NCBI GenBank assembly: GCA_024275555.1
Contig: JAJRYW010000017.1
Coordinates: forward strand, 1-8,542
Reading direction: 5' to 3'
DNA from: Calditrichota bacterium
Lineage (GTDB): Bacteria; Calditrichota; Calditrichia; RBG-13-44-9; J075
Length of the DNA stretch: 8,542 nt
A model generated the notes under the pieces. The model saw only the letters and a list, made by a program, of their open reading frames with translations. It made no database searches and had not been told where the DNA came from. Below are positions 5,007 through 8,542 of the stretch, piece by piece (position 1 is the stretch's first letter; every line of letters starts with the position of its first letter). Both the position numbers and the translations under genes were made by a program.

Positions 5007-7349
5007 TTGGAAAAAACCCTTCAATTGCAAATTCCTATCCTGCTTCCGGAAGTGGAAGATGAAAAAGACCAATGCGTAGAGCGTTTGTTAGAGCGTATCC
5101 GCGCCCACCGGGGGATTGTAAAAGCCCATATCGAGCGGCAGAACGGCGAGGCGCTCTTTTGCCTGCATTTTGACCCGGGATTTCTTTCCATTGAGAAAGT
5201 GCGCCGGATTGCCGAGCAGGAGGGGGCCGCGGTCTCCAACCGTTTCCGGCATCTCTCCCTGCACATCACCGACATGGATTGCGGCGACTGCGCCGCCAGC
5301 ATCGAACACATCATAGGCCGGGTAAAGGGCGTTCTGAATGTTTCCGTGAATTACGCCACCGAAAAGCTGTGGGCCGAGTATGACAGCGGCCAAATCGGCG
5401 AAGCGGAGATTGTTGCCCGGGTGCGGCAACTTGGCTACCGGATTGAAGAACCGAAGAAAAAAAAGAACTGGTTTCAGGCGCACAAGGAACTGGCCCTGTC
5501 CATTCTTTCCGGGATATTTCTGGCGACCGGGTTCTTTGGAGAATTATGGCTTGGCCTGCCGCAAACCGCCGCACTTATTTTGTACGTGCTGGCTTACATG
5601 ACCGGCGGCTACGACGCCACCCGTCACGGCCTGAAAGCGGCGCTGCGTTTACGGTTCGACATCGATTTTCTGATGGTGGTGGCGGCCCTTGGCGCGGCGG
5701 TGCTGGGAGAATGGGCGGAAGGAGCCTTGCTGCTCTTCCTGTTTAGCTTTGGCCACGCCCTGGAACACGCGGCCACAGACAAGGCTCGCAATGCCATCCG
5801 CGCCCTGGGAGAATTAACTCCCAAAACCGCCCGGGTCTCCCGCAATGGGAAAGAGATGGAAATCCCCGTGGAAAAACTGCTGCGCGGAGATGTGGTCGTC
5901 ATCAAGCCCGGGGAACGGATTCCGGTGGACGGCCTTATCCGGGAGGGCAACTCCGCTATCGATGAAAGCCCCATTACCGGGGAAAGTGTGCCGGTGGAAA
6001 AGCAGGAAGGAGAACCGGTCTTTGCCGGAGCCGTCAACGGCAACGGCGCCTTGATTGTGGAAGTTACCCGGCTGGCCAAAGACACCACCCTGGCCCGTAT
6101 TGTGCAAATGGTCGAGGAAGCCCAGAGCCAGAAATCCCCCACCCAGCTATTCACCCAAAAATTTCAGCGCGTGTTTGTCCCGGCAATCCTCATCGGGGTG
6201 CTGCTGATGATCTTTCTCCCCCCCCTGGCCGGATGGCTGAATTGGAGCGCCGCCTTTTTGCGGGCCATGGCGATTCTGGTGGCCGCCTCCCCCTGCGCCC
6301 TGGCAATTGCCACGCCGGCAGCGGTTCTTTCCGGAATTGCCCGGGCAGCCCGGAATGGCGTGCTCATCAAGGGAGGCGCGCACCTGGAAAATTTAGGGAA
6401 TATCCGGGCCATCGCTTTCGATAAAACCGGCACGCTCACCGAGGGCCGTTTGCAGGTAACCGATGTGGTTCCGCTGAATAATATGGCCGAAGAAAACCTG
6501 CTGCGGGTGGCCGCCGCCGCGGAAAGCCGCTCCGAGCACCCCCTGGCCCAAGCGATTGTTGCCGAAGCGGAAACGCGCGGAATCAACTATCTTCCTCCCG
6601 AAGACCTGGAAGCCTTTCCCGGAAAAGGAATCCGGGCAAGGGTGGAGGGGCAGCCGGTGTGGATCGGCAATGCCCGCCTGTTCACCGATTCCCCCGGCGA
6701 GAATTTTCCCCGGGAGATCGCCCGCATTACCCATGACCTGGAACGCGCCGGGAAGACCACTATGATTGTCAAATCGGGAGACGCCTTCCTGGGAATTATT
6801 GCCCTGGCGGACCGACCCCGGGAATCCGCCGCAAGTATGATTGAGAAACTGAAAGCCCTGGGAATAAAAGCGCTGCTGATGATCACCGGGGACAACGAGC
6901 GGGTCGCCAAAGCAATCTCGGCACAAGTGGGAGTCACCGACTTTTACGCCGGCCTGCTGCCCGAGGAGAAAGTGGAGACGGTGGAAAAGCTGCTGGAACG
7001 CTACGGCGGCGTGGCCATGGTCGGGGATGGGGTAAACGACGCCCCGGCGATGACCCGGGCCACCGTGGGGATTGCCATGGGCGCCGGCGGCTCGGATGTC
7101 GCCCTGGAAACCGCCGATATCGCCCTGATGGCTGATGATCTCTCCAAACTGCCCTTTGCGGTGGCGCTCAGCCGCCAATCGCGGCGGATTATCAAACAGA
7201 ACCTGATCGTTTCCCTGGGGGTGATTGCCCTGCTGCTTCCGGCAACTATGCTGGGGGTAGCCGGTATCAGCATCGCTATTATTTTTCACGAAGGCAGCAC
7301 CCTGGTGGTGGTCGCCAATGCCCTGAGGCTGCTCAAGTTCAAAGCATGA
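5007..7349 (+). CDS. P1B-type heavy-metal ATPase with P1B-4 (SPC/HEGST) motifs and N-terminal HMA domains
   Basis: ATP-driven metal exporter of the inner membrane, 780 aa, starting at TTG. Residues 5-75 form an HMA-like fold lacking CxxC (only C23 remains at the second-cysteine position). Residues 84-147 are a second HMA domain with an intact CGDC (C92, C95). About eight membrane segments follow: roughly 161-183, 185-201, 219-234, 236-254, 389-413, 417-440, 733-749 and 750-778. Catalytic motifs are complete: TGES 324-327, phosphorylation site DKTGT at D472, HP at 511-512, GDGVNDAP with D674 and D678. The transport site reads S428-P429-C430 and the last helix H761-E-G-S-T, which define P1B-4 (CoaT/CtpD/PfeT-like; Co2+, Zn2+, Fe2+) rather than P1B-2 (CPC plus DxG). 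P1B-4 enzymes usually lack N-terminal HMA domains, so the architecture is atypical. Substrate is inferred as a divalent cation, in line with the neighbouring RND pump. Confidence 0.95.
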   Translation: MEKTLQLQIPILLPEVEDEKDQCVERLLERIRAHRGIVKAHIERQNGEALFCLHFDPGFLSIEKVRRIAEQEGAAVSNRFRHLSLHITDMDCGDCAASIEHIIGRVKGVLNVSVNYATEKLWAEYDSGQIGEAEIVARVRQLGYRIEEPKKKKNWFQAHKELALSILSGIFLATGFFGELWLGLPQTAALILYVLAYMTGGYDATRHGLKAALRLRFDIDFLMVVAALGAAVLGEWAEGALLLFLFSFGHALEHAATDKARNAIRALGELTPKTARVSRNGKEMEIPVEKLLRGDVVVIKPGERIPVDGLIREGNSAIDESPITGESVPVEKQEGEPVFAGAVNGNGALIVEVTRLAKDTTLARIVQMVEEAQSQKSPTQLFTQKFQRVFVPAILIGVLLMIFLPPLAGWLNWSAAFLRAMAILVAASPCALAIATPAAVLSGIARAARNGVLIKGGAHLENLGNIRAIAFDKTGTLTEGRLQVTDVVPLNNMAEENLLRVAAAAESRSEHPLAQAIVAEAETRGINYLPPEDLEAFPGKGIRARVEGQPVWIGNARLFTDSPGENFPREIARITHDLERAGKTTMIVKSGDAFLGIIALADRPRESAASMIEKLKALGIKALLMITGDNERVAKAISAQVGVTDFYAGLLPEEKVETVEKLLERYGGVAMVGDGVNDAPAMTRATVGIAMGAGGSDVALETADIALMADDLSKLPFAVALSRQSRRIIKQNLIVSLGVIALLLPATMLGVAGISIAIIFHEGSTLVVVANALRLLKFKA

Positions 7350-7363
7350 CGCCTACAGGCGTC
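7348..7363 (+). other. Short inverted repeat overlapping the ATPase stop codon
   Basis: A 6-bp GC-rich stem (7348-7353 with 7358-7363) encloses the tetraloop TACA and overlaps the last bases of the TGA stop. No T-run follows, so it is not a standard terminator. It may be a minor mRNA structure or chance. Confidence 0.35.
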
Positions 7364-7395
7364 CCGGGATGGGAGTTCTCTAACAACCCGAAAAT

Positions 7396-7400
7396 GGGAG
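7396..7400 (+). promoter_or_regulatory. Ribosome binding site of the large TPR gene
   Basis: GGGAG is 8 bases before the ATG at 7409. An in-frame ATG at 7394 and a GTG at 7400 lie upstream, but neither has a ribosome site, so 7409 is chosen. Confidence 0.65.
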
Positions 7401-7408
7401 TGCTGAGT

Positions 7409-8542
7409 ATGCAGATTTTGAATACCGTGAGCATTTCGCTGCTTTTAATCGGTTTTCTTTACGCCTCCAGTGTTAAAGAGAAACATATGAATACCGGTGT
7501 GGAATACGGGATGCAGGGGGAGTTTAAGGCCGCCAAAGGGGAATTCGAAAGAGCGCTGCAACTGGACGCCTACGACGAGCTTGCCCGGGAAAACATGCGC
7601 ATCATCGAAGATGTTTTCCGGGGAAAAATCAAGGAGCGAACCGCGCTGCACATGTTTAAAGCAGCTTTCCTGGCCCGCAACAGCAAGTTCGATGATGCAC
7701 TCAGCGAGGTTCAGCGGGCAATCGGCATGGACCCGCAATATGCCGGCGTTTATAATCTCCAGGGAGTTATTTACGCCGGCGGGGGATTCCCCCAACAGGC
7801 TGTCCGGGAATTTGACCGGGCGGTGCAGATCGACCCGGCTTATGCGCTGGCGTATTTTAATCGCGGGAATGTATATTACAATCTGGAGCAATACCCCCGG
7901 GCTATCGCCGATTTTACCAAAACAATAAAATTGCAGCCTGATTTTGCGCTGGCCTACAACAATTGCGGTAATGCCAGCGAAGCCTCCGGCCTTTTTAATC
8001 ACGCCCTGGAGGAGTACAGCACCGCCGTCAAACTGTTTCCGGGGCTGGCCCTGGCCTATTACAACCGGGGGCAGATGTACGCCTGGCAAGGCCAGTACCG
8101 GCAGGCTTTTTCCGATTTTAAGCAGGTGATCGAGATCGACCCGGAATTTGCCCCGGTGTACAACAACCGCGGCGCTCTTTATGCACAGCAGGGTTTATAC
8201 GAAGAAGCGCTGGCGGATTTTAACCGGGCCGTCGAGATCGATGCGGAGTTTGCCCTGGCGTATTTTAACCGCGCCAATGTTTACCAGGCCCGGGGATATT
8301 ACTGGGAATCCATTGCCGATTTCAGTAAAACGGTTGAATTGACTCCGCAGGACGCCGCCGCATACTACAACCGCGGCAATAGTTACGCAACCCTCGGACT
8401 CGATGCGCAAGCGATTTCCGACTACACCCGGGCGCTGGAAACAGACCCGGCCTTTGCCAGCGCCTACCTCAACAAAGCCCTGCTCAGCGAGAAGGCCGGT
8501 CGAATGGAGGAGGCGCTCCGGGCTTACCGGGGCTTCCTGCAA
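7409..8542 (+). CDS. TPR-repeat protein with N-terminal hydrophobic segment, 3'-truncated
   Basis: The frame from ATG 7409 is open to the end of the window (378 codons, no stop), so the gene continues beyond it. Residues about 3-20 are hydrophobic (NTVSISLLLIGFLYASS), followed by KEKH. The segment has no basic residues before it and several after it, which by the positive-inside rule could place the repeats in the cytoplasm; a signal peptide is the alternative. An irregular helical region (about 28-78) precedes TPR units in perfect 34-residue register at 79-112, 113-146, 147-180, 181-214, 215-248, 249-282, 283-316 and 317-350, with a ninth partly visible from 351. Most carry AY-NRG--Y near the start and DF--A-E-DP-FA near the end. 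The role is probably protein-protein interaction; no partner can be named. It lies 59 bases after the ATPase and is likely in the same operon, although it could begin an unrelated function. Confidence 0.88.
   Translation, partial: MQILNTVSISLLLIGFLYASSVKEKHMNTGVEYGMQGEFKAAKGEFERALQLDAYDELARENMRIIEDVFRGKIKERTALHMFKAAFLARNSKFDDALSEVQRAIGMDPQYAGVYNLQGVIYAGGGFPQQAVREFDRAVQIDPAYALAYFNRGNVYYNLEQYPRAIADFTKTIKLQPDFALAYNNCGNASEASGLFNHALEEYSTAVKLFPGLALAYYNRGQMYAWQGQYRQAFSDFKQVIEIDPEFAPVYNNRGALYAQQGLYEEALADFNRAVEIDAEFALAYFNRANVYQARGYYWESIADFSKTVELTPQDAAAYYNRGNSYATLGLDAQAISDYTRALETDPAFASAYLNKALLSEKAGRMEEALRAYRGFLQ
7643..8542 (+). repeat. Tandem 102-bp coding repeats (TPR units)
   Basis: The DNA has a 102-base period matching the 34-residue TPR units of the gene around it. 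The most similar stretches are the unit starts at about 7847 and 8255, where CTGGCGTATTTTAA is shared exactly and is followed by closely related codons. Outside such cores the units have drifted at the DNA level while the protein pattern is kept. This indicates an old expansion rather than a fresh one. Confidence 0.7.

Noticed and set aside
6393..7289. 298-codon open frame on the minus strand opposite the ATPase gene
   Set aside because: It lies wholly inside a plus-strand gene with complete catalytic motifs, its composition is rich in G, H and Q as expected of an antisense shadow, and it shows no recognisable domain or ribosome site.
5007..7349. Assignment of the ATPase to the Zn/Cd/Pb group (ZntA/CadA, P1B-2) or copper group (P1B-1)
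   Set aside because: The transport motif is SPC, not CPC, and the last helix has HEGST where ZntA-type enzymes have a DxG element; copper-type Asn/Tyr and Met/Ser signatures are absent.
7348..7363. Rho-independent terminator after the ATPase
   Set aside because: The stem is only 6 bp and is followed by a G/C-rich stretch with no T-run; it was kept only as a short inverted repeat.
7445..8089. 214-codon open frame on the minus strand opposite the large TPR gene
   Set aside because: The plus strand encodes eight in-register TPR units across the same bases; the minus frame is their shadow.
7643..8542. CRISPR-like array or non-coding satellite suggested by the periodic sequence
   Set aside because: The 102-base period is an exact multiple of codons, has no constant repeat with variable spacers, and encodes regular TPR units.

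Overview
The window is a compact, single-strand (+) cluster for heavy-metal efflux, about 8.5 kb with no gene-free stretch over about 120 bases. It suggests a Gram-negative (diderm) bacterium, because it encodes two parts of an envelope-spanning RND tripartite pump. Base composition looks moderate, around the low 50s % GC by eye. The lineage cannot be fixed from the sequence. No rRNA, tRNA, insertion sequence or CRISPR array is visible.

Layout: (1) bases 1-768, the 3' part of a CzcB/CusB-type periplasmic adaptor, open at the left edge. (2) 784-3894, a complete HME-RND pump subunit of the CzcA type. (3) 3895-4007, a spacer with a strong 13-bp hairpin whose flanking T-run lies on the minus strand. 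(4) 4008-4349, a small divergent PII signalling protein that has lost the uridylylated T-loop tyrosine and two 2-oxoglutarate residues. It fits the 'PII-NG' group known to sit beside metal-efflux genes. (5) 4374-4943, a membrane-anchored three-TPR protein. (6) 5007-7349, a P1B-type metal ATPase with SPC and HEGST transmembrane motifs (P1B-4 signature) but with an N-terminal CxxC HMA domain and a second, half-degenerate HMA-like domain before it. (7) 7409-8542, a large TPR-repeat protein running off the right edge.

How the genes may work together (inference): the ATPase would move a divalent metal such as Co, Zn, Ni or Fe(II) from cytoplasm to periplasm, and the RND pump with its adaptor would carry it across the outer membrane. 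The outer-membrane channel (CzcC-like) is not in the window and may lie upstream. The PII protein is a candidate sensor or modulator of the pump, and the TPR proteins are candidate scaffolds. Every gene has its own Shine-Dalgarno sequence and the gaps are 15-113 bases, consistent with one operon, possibly divided by the hairpin after the RND gene.

The least ordinary parts are the hybrid ATPase, the divergent PII protein between the two transporters, the minus-strand terminator-like hairpin, and the two TPR proteins.
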